In this document: positions 35,693 through 47,184 of the stretch, piece by piece | Layout of the letters: every line of letters starts with the position of its first letter | Position numbering within the stretch: position 1 is the stretch's first letter | NCBI RefSeq assembly: GCF_002776525.5 | Contig: NC_045453.1 | Coordinates: 39,736,096 to 39,800,095, forward strand | Length of the DNA stretch: 64,000 nt | From: Piliocolobus tephrosceles | Lineage: Eukaryota > Chordata > Mammalia > Primates > Cercopithecidae | Direction of reading: 5' to 3' | The notes under the pieces: model-generated | Databases searched by the model: none | What the model was told of the DNA's origin: nothing | Seen by the model: only the letters and a program-made list of their open reading frames with translations | Program-made: the position numbers and the translations under genes

Positions 35693-36900
35693 TTTTAACA
35701 TCACACTCCTGACTTGAGAATATAAAACAAAATGTAATTTTGGAAAGCCCCGGATTTTTTTTTATAAGGAAAGGATGACAAACCTCCTTGGCTCTTAACC
35801 CAAAAGACGCCAGTGCAATAGCCCATGGTGGGCAAGAGAATGAGGTTGGTCAAAGGATGAGGAAGGAAGGGCAGGAGGTGGAAACTGTTGCTCCAGGAAG
35901 ACTCGTAAGTCACCAGTGTTCCATCATCATGTAAAGAAAGCAGTAGACCAGCAAGCTCATGAATGACAAGAGGAGAATGAAAAGAAGACTTGGAAGAGGA
36001 GGAATCCATGTGGCTCTTTTCTAAGATCCATTTCTTAGAAGGAAACATGGCCCTTCCCAAAATACCATTTAGTTTGATAGCCTTGGGTCAGGGTGATATT
36101 TGGAAGATACTAACTATGTGGAAATGCATTTCCTACTCTTTGTTTGCCTGAAGGAATTAGTTAATTGCTCACCACATATGTAGGACTCCAGAAAATGGTA
36201 GTGCTGCATATTATAAATTACATTCATGTAAGTCAGAGATTGCAAACTGGGGCTTAAGGGCCATATCCAATCCACAGATAGGTGTCGTTTAGTTTGCTCA
36301 GTATTTGTAAATTAAATTAAATTAAATTCCTGAATTTTAAAATAAGACTATTTCACATAATTATATAGTGAATTACATACATTTAGTTGAAAAATGAGCA
36401 GGGATTGAATCTCACCTATTCAAGGCTCACCCCTTCACATCAGGTGCCTACATTACAGGTCTCCACCCATCATCTCCACTCACCTAAGGTCTCTTGAGTT
36501 TGCAAGCCCCGGTTTATAGTCTGCCTCCACAAATATTAATTCTGCAAACATACGGCAGAATGCCTACTGGGCTACATGCTCTCATAAAACCCACTCTACA
36601 TGAGAAAACAAAATCCTCCGAGTTTGCGGGACTCAATGCAGTGGGAGGATAGGGTGACAGTTCTCGGCCTGCAGCATGCTCACCTTACCACGCTGGGCTC
36701 AAAGAGTTCACAACGCACTGAACACAATCAGAAGCTGAATTAAACAAAGTGAAAGGAGGTGCGTACCAAGAGAGAGAATTCTGTTTCACTTGTGAGTCAC
36801 ACGTAAGATGTACTGGTTTAATTTTTCTTTAATCACCTTGTCCTTGGGAAGGGAGGTAGAATTTGTGAATACTAGGCATTTCACTCATGGTAAGTTTTCT
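35693..36900. other. Unique stretch, possible hAT relic
   Basis: At 36230-36300 the wording gattgcaaactggggcttaa and gggccatatccaatccacag resembles an hAT-type element but is too diverged to name. A short attaa repeat is at 36311-36328. The 119-codon minus-strand frame at 35701-36060 has no recognisable family. Confidence 0.4.
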
Positions 36901-37605
36901 CTCTTTTTAAAATTGTTGTAAAAGTTACAGAACTAAAACATAACATTTTAACTATTTTTAAGTGTACAGCTCTGTGGCATTAAGCACATTCACATTTTTG
37001 TGCAACGATCAACATTATCTGTCACCAGAGTTTTTTTATCTTCTCAGACTAAAATTCTGTGCCCGTTAAACCCACTCCCTGTTCCCTCCATTCACAGCCC
37101 CTGGCAATCACCATTCTACTGTCCATCTTCATATTTGACTACCTTAGGTACTTTGTAGAGTAGTACCATACAATATTTGTCCTTTTGTGTCTGGCTGATT
37201 TCACATAGTATAATGTTTTCAAGGTTCATCCATGTGGTGGCATGTGCCAGAATTTTATTCCTTTTTAAGGCTGAATAATATTCCATTGTATGTGTATACC
37301 ATATTTTCTTTATAAATTCATCTGTCAATAAACATTTGGGTTGCTTCCATCTTTTGTCTATTGTTAATAATTCTGCTATTAACATTGGTGTACAAATATC
37401 CGTTCAAGTCCCTGCTTTCAATTCATTTGAGTGTGTACCCAGAAGTGGAATTTCTGAATTGCATAGAACTTCTATGTTTAATTTTTTGAGGAACTATACC
37501 ACTGTTTTCCACAGTGGTAGCACTATTTTACATTTCCATTAGCAGTGTTCAAGGGTTCTAATTTGTTCACATTTTTCCTGACACTTATTATTTTCTCCCT
37601 CCCTC

Positions 37606-37631
37606 TGTGTGTGTGTGTGTGTGTGTGTGTT
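37606..37631 (+). repeat. GT dinucleotide repeat
   Basis: Thirteen uninterrupted GT units lie inside the antisense L1M. Confidence 0.93.
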
Positions 37632-37660
37632 TTATGCTATCCATGCTAATGAATGTGAAG

Positions 37661-37998
37661 TCCAATGTCATGAAAAATTTTCCTTACACTTTCTTCTAAA
37701 AGTTTTGTAGCTTTAAGTCTTATATATGGTTTTCAATCCATTTTAAGTGAAGTTTTGTATATAATAAGGGTCCAATTTTATTCTTTTGCATAAAGATATC
37801 CAGTTTTTCCAATACTACCTTTTGAAAAGACTATTTTTTCCTATTGAATAGTCTTGATACCATATTGAAAGATCATATACACAAGGATTTATTTCTAAAG
37901 TCTGTACTCTATTTCATTAGTCTACATGTTTGTCTTTATGTCAGTGTAGCGCTGTTTTCATTACTGCGGTTTTCTACTAAGCTTGAAATCAGGAAATG
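37661..37998 (-). repeat. Extra copy of an internal L1 segment
   Basis: This segment starts tccaatgtcatgaaaaattt and corresponds to the same L1 part as 38344-38690, at roughly three-quarters identity. It sits where the L1 should pass directly from the aatgtgaag word to the gatttgcattttcc word. Both copies share unusual wording against the L1M pattern I remember, such as ttaagtgaagttttRtatata. Confidence 0.75.
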
Positions 37999-38343
37999 AA
38001 ATCTCGTAATTTTGATTTGCATTTTCCTAATGATAAGCAATGTTTAACATCTTTTCATTTGCTTGTTGGCCATCCGTGTATCTTCTTTGGAAATGTCTAC
38101 TCAAGTTCTTTGCCAATTTTTAAATTTGGTTGTTTTGCTGATATTTTTGAATTGTAGGAATTCTTTATATATTCTGGATATTAATTTTTTATCAGGTATA
38201 AAACTGTCAAGCATAATTGTCTTTTCACTCTGTTGATAGTGTCTTTTCACGTGCAAGTTTCTAATTTTAAGTCAATTCAATCTATCTATTTTTAATTTTG
38301 TTACTGATGCTTTTGATATTATATCTAAGTAACCACTGCCAAA

Positions 38344-38690
38344 TCCAATGTCATGAAAAATTTCTCCTACATTTTTTGTTAAAAGTTTTATAGTTTTGGG
38401 TCTTACTTACCAAACACCATTTAGGCTTTTCACTCATCTTAAGTGAAGTTTTATATATAGTAAGGGTCCAAGTTAATTCTTTTGCACATAGGTACCCAGT
38501 TTTTTCAATGCCACCTTTTCAAAATACTATTTTTTTCTAGTACGTAGCCTTGACACCCTTGTTGAAAGACCATATATGCAAATATTTATTTTTGAGGTCT
38601 TTATTCTATTCCATTAGTCTGTATGTCTTGTCGTTTTGTCAACACAGCCTGTTTAAATTACCGTAGCTTTGTATTAATCAGGAAGTGTGA
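38344..38690 (-). repeat. Internal L1 segment in its expected place
   Basis: This copy lies in the normal L1 order (after ctgatgcttttgatattata and before gattccatatgggttttagg). It is therefore taken as the original of the extra copy at 37661-37998. Confidence 0.7.
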
Positions 38691-39689
38691 GCCCTCTTCT
38701 GCTTTTTCAAAATTGTTTTGGCTATTTGGGATTCCTTGAGATTCCATATGGGTTTTAGGATGAATTTTTTTACCTGTGCAAAAAACAGTTTTGGAAATTT
38801 GAAAGACGTGACATTATTTAAATTGCTTTAAATAATATTGACATTTTAACAATATTACATCTTCTAATCCATGAACATGGGATGTCTTCCATTTATTTGT
38901 GTGTTCTTTAATTTCTTAATTTCCAGGAACATTTTGTAGTTTTCGGTTTACAAGTCTTTCACCTTCTTAGTTTTGTTTATTTCTAAGTATTTTATCCATT
39001 TTGATGCTATTGTGGATGGAATTGTTTTCTTAATTTTGTGGTCATATTATTCATTGTTAGTATATAGAAACATAATTTATTTTTGCATGTTGATTTTGGG
39101 CACACCAAATTTGCTAAGTTTGGTTATTAGTTATACTAGGTATTTACTTATTTATTTATGGAATCTTTAGGGTTTTCTACATATAAGATCAAGTCATCTG
39201 TGAACAGAGATAATTTTATTTGTTCCTTTCTGTTTTGAATGACTTTAATTTCTTTATCTTGCCTAATTACTCTGGCTATAACTGTCAATATATGTTGAAC
39301 AGAAGTAGCAAAAATGGATATCTTTGTCTTGTTCTTGATCTTAGAGGAAAAACTTCCAGCCTTTCACCATTGAATATGATGTCAATTGTGAGTTTTACAT
39401 ATAGGGCCTTTATTATGTTAAGGTAGTTTCATTTCATCCCTAGTTTGTTAAGTGCTTTTTATCACGAATCGGTGTTGAATTTTATAAAATAATTTTTCTG
39501 CATTGAGGTGATCATGCATTTTTTTCTTCCATTCCATCAAAGTGGTGTATTACTTGACTGATTTCCATATGTTGTAAGATTCTTTCATTCCAGGAATAAA
39601 TCCCACTTGGTCATGGTGTATGATCCTCTTGATAAGCTGCTGGATTTAGTTTGGTAATATTTTATTGAGAAATTTTGCATCAATTTTTT

Positions 39690-39797
39690 TTATTAGAGAT
39701 GGTGTTTTCAACATATTGGCCAGGCTGGTCTCAAACTCCTGACCTCATGGTCTGCCTGCCTCGGCCTCCCAAAGTGCTGGGATTACAGGCATGAGCC
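39690..39797 (-). mobile_element. Alu fragment, antisense, truncated
   Basis: Reads agagatggtgttttcaacat, tggccaggctggtctcaaac, cctcggcctcccaaagtgct and gggattacaggcatgagcc. About 108 bp from the 5' half of an Alu lie within the L1M. The final cggcgcccggcc end is missing and is replaced by a duplicated acctgtac word. Confidence 0.88.
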
Positions 39798-41477
39798 TGT
39801 ACCTATACAACCTGTACGGTCTTGCACCAGTATTTATAAGGGTTATTGGCTTGTGGTTTTCTTTTCTTTTCTTTGGTGTCCTTGTCTAGATTTGGTGCCA
39901 GGTAATACTGGTCTCATAGAATGGAATAGGGAGTGTTCTCTGAGGATTGGTGTTAAATCTTTAAATGTTTGATAACATTTACCAGATAGAAGTAATCTTG
40001 TCCAGGACTTTTCTTTTGTGGGAAGTTTTTGATTACTGATCCAATCCTCTTACAAGTTAAAGGTTTATGTAGGTTTTCTATTTCTTCATGATACAGTCTT
40101 ACCAGGTTGTTGTTTCTAGAAATTTGTCTATTATGACATGGTTATTAAATTTGTTAGTATACAATTTCTCTTACTACTTTCTTAAAATTCTTTTTATTTC
40201 TCCAAAATAATTAGTAATGTGCCCATTTTCATTTCTGATTATAGTTATTTGAGTCTTTTCTCCTTTTTTCTTACTTAATCTAGATAAAGGTTTGTCAATT
40301 TTGTTGATATTTTTAATATCTTTGTTCTATTAATTTTTTCTATCATTTTTCTCTTCTATATTTTATCTCTGTTCTACTCTTTATTATTTTCTTCCTTCTT
40401 ATGGCTAGGTTTAATTGGTTCTTTTGTTATAGTTAGGCAGGGTGTAAAGTTAGGTTGTTGATTTGAGATCTTTTTCTTTTTTAATACAAGTGTTTACAGC
40501 TACAAATTTGCTATTGTGTTTCCAATTTCATTTTTATTAGAAAAGATAGTTTCTAATTTCCCTTGTGATGTCTTCTTTGAACGATTGGTTATTTAAGAGT
40601 GTATTGTATAATTTCCATATATTTGTGAGTTTTCCAGTTTTCCTCCTGTTAATGATTTCTAATTTTACACCATTGGCATCTGAAAAGATACTTTGTATAA
40701 TTTTAGTCTTTTAAAATTTGTTAAGACTTGTTTTGTGACCTAACAAATAGTCTATCATGTGAATATTTGGTGTGCATTGGAGAAAAAAATTGTATACTGC
40801 TGTTGTTGGGTGGGCTGCTTTATATGTGTCTATTAGATCCAATTAATCTATTCTGTTGCTTATGTCCTCTGTTTCTTTATTAATCTCCTATTTGTTTTTT
40901 CTCTCAATTACTTATAATAGGGTATTAAAGTCTTCTACTGTTATTGTAGAGGTTTCTGTTTATACATTGAATTGTGTTTGCTTTAGATATGTCAGAGCAC
41001 TGGTGTTTGGTATAAATGTTTACAATGGCTACATCTTTTTGAAGAATTGGCCATTTTATTACTATATGACCTTTTTATTTGCCTCATTACAGTTTTTGAC
41101 ATGATGTTTATTTTGTCTAATATTAGTATAAGTCAAGCTTGTTAGTTTTTGGTTATTATTTGCATGAAATATCTTATTTCATCTTTTCACTTTCAACCAG
41201 TGTGTCTTATCTAAAGGTGAGTTTCTTGTAAGCATCATATAATTGAATCCCATTTTAAAACATCCATTCTGCCTATCTATTACTAATTATTTTATATGCC
41301 TACAAATATAATATACGTGCCAAATTACAAATATTAGTACATGCCTATTAATACTTTATATGCCTACATGTACTTATTTTTTGTAATTTTATTTTTTTCT
41401 ATATGTCTTCTCTCTCATTTCCTCTATTACTTCCTTCTTTTGTATTTAGTTTTATTTTGTGTGTGTATGTGCATGTA

Positions 41478-41489
41478 TGGTGGCATGTT
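41478..41489 (+). repeat. Left 12-bp direct repeat flanking nested L1
   Basis: The word tggtggcatgtt is repeated exactly at 45449-45460. It marks the site where the second L1 entered the first. Confidence 0.75.
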
Positions 41490-42302
41490 GTTTCCTTTAA
41501 ATTTCAACTTTTATTTTAGTTACAGGGGGTACACGTACAGGGTTTTTACATGGGTATAATGCACCCAGATAGTGAACATAGTACCCAGTAGGTATTTTTT
41601 CAACCTATACCTCTCTTCCTCCCTCTCCCATCTAGTAGTCTGCAGTGCCTACTGTTCCCATGTTTATGTCCACGTGTACTCAATATTTAGCTGCCATTTA
41701 TAAGTGATAATATGTAGTATTTTTTTTCTTTTCCTGCATTAATTCACTAAGAATTATGATCTCAAGGCATCCATGTTGCAGCAAAGGGCACGATTTCATT
41801 CCTTTTTATGACTGTTTAGTTTTCAGTGATATATATGTACCATCTTTTCCTTATTCAGTCTATTGTCAGTAGGCATGTAGATTGATTCCATGTCTTCGCT
41901 TTTGTGACTAGTGCTGTGATGGACATATGCGTGCATGTGTCTTTATGATAGAACAATTTATAGAATTGTTCTATAAATAGGAGCATTTATAGAATGGGAT
42001 TGTTGGGTCGAATGGAAGCTATTTAAGTTATTCGAGAAATCTCCAAACTGTTTTCTAGAGTGGCTGAACTAATTTATATTTCCACCAACGTTAAGTAATT
42101 GATTGCTTTTCTCCACAGCCTCATCAACATCTGTTGTTTTTGGACATTTTAATAACAGCCATTCTGACTAGTGTGGGATGGTATCTCATTGTGGTTTTGA
42201 CTTGAATTTCTCTAATGATTAGTGATAATGAGCAGATTTTCATATGTTTGTTTGTTGCTTGTATGTCTTCTTTTGAGAAGTGTCTATTCATAGTTTTTGC
42301 TC

Positions 42303-42609
42303 TTTTTTTTTTTTTTTTTTTTTTAATGGAGTCTTGCTCTTGCTGCTCAGGCAGGAGTGCAATGGCATGATCTTGGCTCACTGCAACCTCCACTTCCTGG
42401 GTTCAAGTGATTCTCCTGTCTCAGCCTTCCAAGTAGCCGGGATTACAGGCACCTGCCATCACGCCCAGCAAATTTTGTATTTTTAGTAGAGACAGAGTTT
42501 CGCCATGTTGGCCAGACTGGTCTCCAACTCCTGACCTCGTGATCCACCCAAATCGGCAAAATCGGCTTCCCAAAGTGCTGGGATTATAGGCCTGAGCCAC
42601 CATGCCCAG
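42303..42609 (-). mobile_element. Alu, antisense, inside nested L1
   Basis: A 22-T head is followed by aatggagtcttgctcttgct, gatcttggctcactgcaacc, gtatttttagtagagacaga, cgccatgttggccagactgg and gagccaccatgcccag. In the normally conserved gatccacccgcctcggcc stretch this copy reads cccaaatcggcaaaatcggc, a small local duplication. Terminal Alu bases at the 5' end are slightly trimmed. Confidence 0.93.
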
Positions 42610-44181
42610 ACATCTATGCTCATATTTTACTCGGGTTGTGTTTTGCTTGTTGATTTAAGTTCCTTACAGATACTGGATATTAGACCTTTGTCAGATATTA
42701 GTTTGTAAATACTTCTCCCATTCTGTAGGTTATCTGTTTAGTCTATTGATAGTTTCCTTTGCTGTGCAGAAGCTCTCTAGTCTAATTATGTCTCACTTGT
42801 CAATTTTTGTTTTTGTTGCAACTGCTTTTGGTGACATAGTCAAGAATTCTTTGCCAAGGCCAATGTTGACAAAGGTATTTCCTAGGTTTTCTTATAGAAT
42901 TTTTATAGCTTGAGTTCTTATATTTAAATATTTAATTCAACTCAGATTGATTATTGTATATGGCAAAAGGTAAGCATCCCATTTCATTCTTCTGCATGTG
43001 GCTAGCCAGCTGTCTCAGTACCATTTATTAATTAGGATGTCCTTTCCCCATTGCTTCTTTTTGTTGGCTCTGTTGAAAATCAGATGTTTGTAGATGTGCA
43101 GTTTTTTTTTTTTTTTTTTTTTTCTGAGTTTTCTGTTTATTTCATTGGTCTATGTGTCTCAGTTTTTTTGTTTTCTTGTTTGTTTGTTTGTATCAGTATC
43201 ACGCTGTTTGAGTTATTGTAGCCTTACAGTATAGTTTGAAGTTGGGTAGCATGATGCCCCTAGCTTTGTTCCTTTTGTTTAGGATTGCTTTAGCTGTTTG
43301 GGTTCTTTTTCAGCTCCATATGAATTTTAGAATAGTTTTTTTTGAAAAATGATGTTGGTTGTTTGATAGGGAATAGCATTGAATCTATAAATTGCTTTGA
43401 GAAGCATGGTAATTTTAATGATATTGATTCTTCCAATCCATGAGCATGCATTTTTTTTTCATTTATTTGTGTCATCTCTGATTTCTTTCAGCGATGTTTT
43501 GTAGTTCTCTTTGTAGAGGTCTTTCATCTCTTTGGTTAGCTGTATGCCTAGGTATTTTATTTTCTTTCTGGCTATTGTGCATGGGTTTGTGTTTTTGATT
43601 TCACATTCAGCCTGCACATTATTGGCATATAGAAATGTTACCAATTTTTGTATACTGATTTTGTATCCTGAAACCTTGCTAAAATCATTCATTAGTTCTG
43701 GTAGCCTTTTGGTGGAGATTTTAGGGTTCTCTCAGTATAGAATTATTATTGGCAAAGAGAGATAATTTGATTTCCTCTTTTCCTATTTGGATGCCTTTTA
43801 TATTTTTATTTTGTCTGATCATTCTGGCTAGGACTTCCAGTACTATGTTGAATAGAAGTGGTGAGACTGGGCATCTTGCTTTGTTCCAGTTCTCAAGGGG
43901 GTTGCTTCCAGCTTTTGTCCATTCAGTATGATGTTGGCTGTGGGTTTGTCATAGATGGCTCTTATTATTTTGAGGTATGTGTGTTCAATGCCTAGTCTGT
44001 TGAGGGTTTTTATCATGAAGTGATGTTGGATTTTACCAAAATCTTTTTCTGTGTCTATTAAGGTGTTCATATGAATTTTGTTTTAAATTCTGTTTATGTG
44101 GCGAATCACACGTATTGATTTACATAGATTGAATCAGCCTTGCATCTAAGGAATAAAGCCTACTTAATTATGGTGTATTTA

Positions 44182-44224
44182 TTAGGTTGGCGCAAAAACC
44201 GCAATTACTTTTGCGCCAACCTAA
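44182..44224. mobile_element. MADE1 miniature mariner, internally deleted
   Basis: A perfect 16-bp inverted repeat (ttaggttggcgcaaaa and its complement ttttgcgccaacctaa) encloses 11 bases (accgcaattac). The ends and the loop match MADE1, the 80-bp mariner-derived element that also gives rise to the mir-548 hairpins. At 43 bp this copy is 37 bp short. The missing part is exactly what a deletion between the two internal gcaaaa words of the remembered consensus would remove. The left flank has TA and the right flank has GA. Confidence 0.9.
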
Positions 44225-45448
44225 GACTATTTGACCTGCTTCTGGATTCAATGTGTTAGGATTTTCTTAAGGATTTTTGTGTTTCTGTTCATCAGGAATA
44301 TTGGCCTTAAGTTTTCTTTTTTTGTTGTGCCTCTGCCAGATTATGGTATCAGGCTGATGCTGACTTCATAGAATGAGTTAGGGAGGAGTCTCTCCTCCTT
44401 GATTTTTGGGAATAGTTTCACTAGGATTGGTACCAGTTCTCCTTTATATGTGTGGTAGAATTTGGCCGTGAATACATCTGGTCCAGGGCTTCTATTTTGG
44501 TTGGTAGGTTTTTATTATTGGTTCAATTTCATAGTTTGATATTGGTCTATTTGGGGTTTCAATCTCTTCCTGATTCAATCTTGGGAGATTGTCTGTTTCC
44601 AGGAATTTATCTATTTCTTCTAGATGTTCTAATTTGTGTGCATAGAGTTATTCAAGCATTATCTGAGGATGTTTTGTATTTCTCTGGGATCAACTGTAAA
44701 GTCATTTTCATCATTTCTGAAAGTACTTAATTGGGTTTTCTCTCTTTTTTTTCTTTGTTATTCTTGTTACTAGTCTATCAGTCTTGTTTTTTTTTTTTTT
44801 TTTTTTTTGAAAAACCAACTCTTTGTCTCAGTAATCTTTTGTATTATCTTAATTTTTGCATCTTAATTTGTTCAGTTCTTCTATAATTTTAGTTATTTCT
44901 TTTCTTCTGCTAGCTTGGGGGTTGGATTTTTTTTCTAGTTCCTTTAGGTGCAAAGTTAGATGTTAATTTGAGATGTTTCTAACTTCTTGATGAAGGTGTT
45001 TAGGACTATAAACTTACCTTTAATACTGTATAAGCTGCTTCCCACAGACTTCGGTAAGTTGTGTTTCTATTTTTCTTAATTTCAACATTAATTTTGATTT
45101 CTGCCTTAATTTAATGTTCACCCATGAGTTACTCAGGAGCAATATACAGAAATACAAAAGATCCTCAAGCTGTTTAATTTCCAGGTATTTTGTAGTTTTG
45201 AGAGACCTTCTTTATATTGATTTCTGTTTTTATTTCAATGTCATCCAAGAGCGTGTTTGGTATGATTTCATTTTTTAAAAATTTACTGAGACTTGCTTTT
45301 TGACAAAACGTGTATTTGATTTTCAAATATGTTCCATGTATAGATGAGAAAATTGTATATTCTGTGATTGTCGGATGTCCTGTAGATGTCTATTATGTCC
45401 AGTTGTTCAAATGTCAAGTTTAAATCTAGTTTGTTTGTTATTTTTCTG

Positions 45449-45460
45449 TGGTGGCATGTT
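45449..45460 (+). repeat. Right 12-bp direct repeat flanking nested L1
   Basis: Exact second copy of tggtggcatgtt from 41478-41489. Confidence 0.75.
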
Positions 45461-46030
45461 TTGATTTTCTCTTCATTTCTTTTTGTCTATATTTTATAGA
45501 TATTTTCCTTGTAGTCATAATGTGGATTACATGTAGCATCTTAAAGTCATAATAATCTGTGTTAAATTTATGCCTACTTAATTTTAATTGAATAAAAAAA
45601 TGCCTGTACCCTTTCACAGATCCATTAACAACATTAATTTATGTTATGAATGTCACAAATTACATCTTTATATATTGGCTGCACATTAACATAGATTTAT
45701 AATTATTCTGACTCATTTGTCTTCTAAATCTTGCAGAAAATAAAGCATGGGGTTATAAACAACATTACAATAATACTGGTTATTATATTTGTCCATGCAT
45801 TTACTTTACTGGAGATATTTATCTTTTCATATGGTTTTGTGTTACTACCTAGTGTTCTTTCATTTCAACTTGAAAGACTCTCTTTAGCATTTGTTGTGCA
45901 GTGGGTCTAGTGGTAGCAAACTCCCTCAGCTTTTGTTGATCTGGGCTATCTTAATTCCCCTCTCATTTTTGCAGGACAGTTTTTCCAGGTATAGAATTCT
46001 TGGTTGACACTTTTTTCTTTCAGCTCTGTA
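45461..46030 (-). mobile_element. Continuation of outer L1M, 5' part
   Basis: Wording typical of the inter-ORF region of old L1M elements in antisense is present: cttgtagtcataatgtggat, catttcaacttgaaagactc, tttagcatttgttgtgcagt, ctccctcagcttttgttgat and gaattcttggttgaca. The sequence picks up where the outer L1M leaves off at 41489 (both sides share gtggtggcatgtt followed by ttgatt-like wording). It is taken as the same element split by the insertion. Confidence 0.75.
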
Positions 46031-46035
46031 ACTTC

Positions 46036-46804
46036 TGACATTAACTACCTGGATTTAGCAGAAACTCCACAGTTTAAGGGCTCAGGCCCACAAGACTGCC
46101 TGCCAATTACAAGGGGTGAGTTCTCAGGTTACTCACAACTTCTGTCTGACTGAGCTACAAATCAGAGGCTTTCACAATCCAGGTTTCACATGCAAATCAT
46201 TTGCTAGAATGGCTCACAGAACTCAGGGAAACACTTACCCTTACTGGTTTATTACATAGTAAAGTAAAGGATCTGATAAAGGATACAGATGAATAACCAG
46301 ATAAAAAGGTACATAAGGCAAGGTCAAAGGGTCTCAAGTACAAGAGCTTCTGTCGCTGTGGAGTTGGAGTATGCCACCCTCCTGGCACACGGATCCAGCC
46401 TTACAGGGATTTTTATGGAGGCGTCATCACATAAGTATGATTATTAACTCAATCTTCAACTCCTCTCCACTCCATGGAGAATGGGAAATGAAGCTGAAAC
46501 TTCAAAGCTTCTAAATATGGTGTGGTCTGTCTGGTGATCAGTCCCCATCTGGAAGTCCACCAAGAGTCAACTCATTAGAACAAAATGTGCTCCTGTCATG
46601 CATACAGGAAGTTCTGAGTGATTTAGGAGCTCTGTGTCAGGAATAAGGGCTAAAGACCAAATACTAATACAAAAGATGCTTCTAGCACTCTTGTTGCCTG
46701 GGAAATTATAAGGGTTTTGGAGCCATGTGTCAGGAACTTGGGAAAGATATATATATATATATACACACATATATATATCTTATTACTTCATGCTGATTGT
46801 CACA
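46036..46804 (-). mobile_element. Solo ERV-type LTR, antisense, decayed
   Basis: Read on the minus strand the element starts TGTG near 46804 and ends near 46036 with TGTCA. It contains a TATA-like cataaaaatcc (about 46412-46421) and an AATAAA polyadenylation signal (about 46245-46250) in the correct order for an LTR. The surrounding wording (plus strand: gaatggctcacagaactcag, gtttattacatagtaaag, ggatttttatggaggcg and ctcattagaacaaaatgtg) matches a dispersed human LTR that I believe is of the ERVL/MaLR side, but I do not name the family. No retroviral gene is attached. A TA repeat (46746-46778) lies near the 5' end. Confidence 0.65.
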
Positions 46805-46814
46805 CATAACATGG

Positions 46815-46920
46815 TACTGAGACTTTCTGTGTCTCAGCTGCCGAATGAAGTGAGTTAATATGTTCTTAGCACTTGGCAAGTTCTCAAGAAAATGAAGCTA
46901 TTATTATTATCATATTATCG
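46815..46920 (+). mobile_element. MIR SINE fragment
   Basis: The 3' half of a MIR: ctgtgtctcagctgccgaat, gtgagttaatatgttcttag, cacttggcaagttctcaaga and an attattattatc ending. Confidence 0.6.
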
Positions 46921-47184
46921 ATAACAATATGTATATCTCACTAATGAGACTGCTTCCTTCCACATATTCCTGTGTGGTGCTGGAATTCTCTACTATGTAG
47001 CTGAACACAGAGCTCCCTAGAATATGAGGTCTCATGTCTATTGGGAAGATAATTCGACTCTAAGCCTTGCCAGATGCTTGTACCCCAGTCAAGCAATGCT
47101 AGATGTTTATTGAAAATCATTTATTTTATCAAAGAAACACTAATTGTGATATCCCTATGATTAATGACATATCTAACACGAAGT

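Larger units (their letters stand above)
36903..41489 (-). mobile_element. Old LINE-1 (L1M type), antisense, distal part
   Basis: The plus strand reads a decayed L1M from its 3' end into ORF2 in reverse complement: ggctgaataatattccattg, tgatttgcattttcctaatg, ctgatgcttttgatattata, gattccatatgggttttagg, catgaacatgggatgtcttc, taagatcaagtcatctgtga, tgttgaacagaagtagcaaa, ccacttggtcatggtgtatg, ccagttttcctcctgttaat and ctgctgttgttgggtggg. Frames are broken throughout; a 'minus' 89-codon frame at 37116-37385 is L1-derived. The element contains an internal duplication (37661-37998 and 38344-38690), a GT repeat (37606-37631) and an Alu fragment (39690-39797). It continues at 45461 beyond an inserted second L1. 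Confidence 0.9.
41490..45448 (-). mobile_element. Nested LINE-1, antisense, 5'-truncated
   Basis: The 3' UTR starts after a degraded T-rich head: agttacagggggtacacgta, agtgaacatagtacccagta. ORF2 follows in reverse complement, for example gtatctcattgtggttttga, ttctgtaggttatctgttta, aggttttcttatagaatttt, gcattgaatctataaattgc, tattgattcttccaatccat, agtggtgagactgggcatct and tcttttatttagcc-like relics. It stops near ttagtttgtttgttatttttc, where the 12-bp repeat recurs. The relics of reverse transcriptase frames on the minus strand (43459-43692 and 43843-44070) are short and broken. It contains an Alu (42303-42609), T runs at 43101-43123 and 44787-44809, and a MADE1 remnant. The 3' UTR type suggests an L1MA/L1PB-age copy. 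Confidence 0.85.

Noticed and set aside
43459..44070. Minus-strand frames with reverse-transcriptase-like residues
   Set aside because: They are fragments of a decayed L1 ORF2, not an independent gene.
44182..44224. Candidate microRNA hairpin
   Set aside because: The hairpin is a 43-bp MADE1 deletion form; an arm of 16 bp is too short for a mir-548-type precursor.
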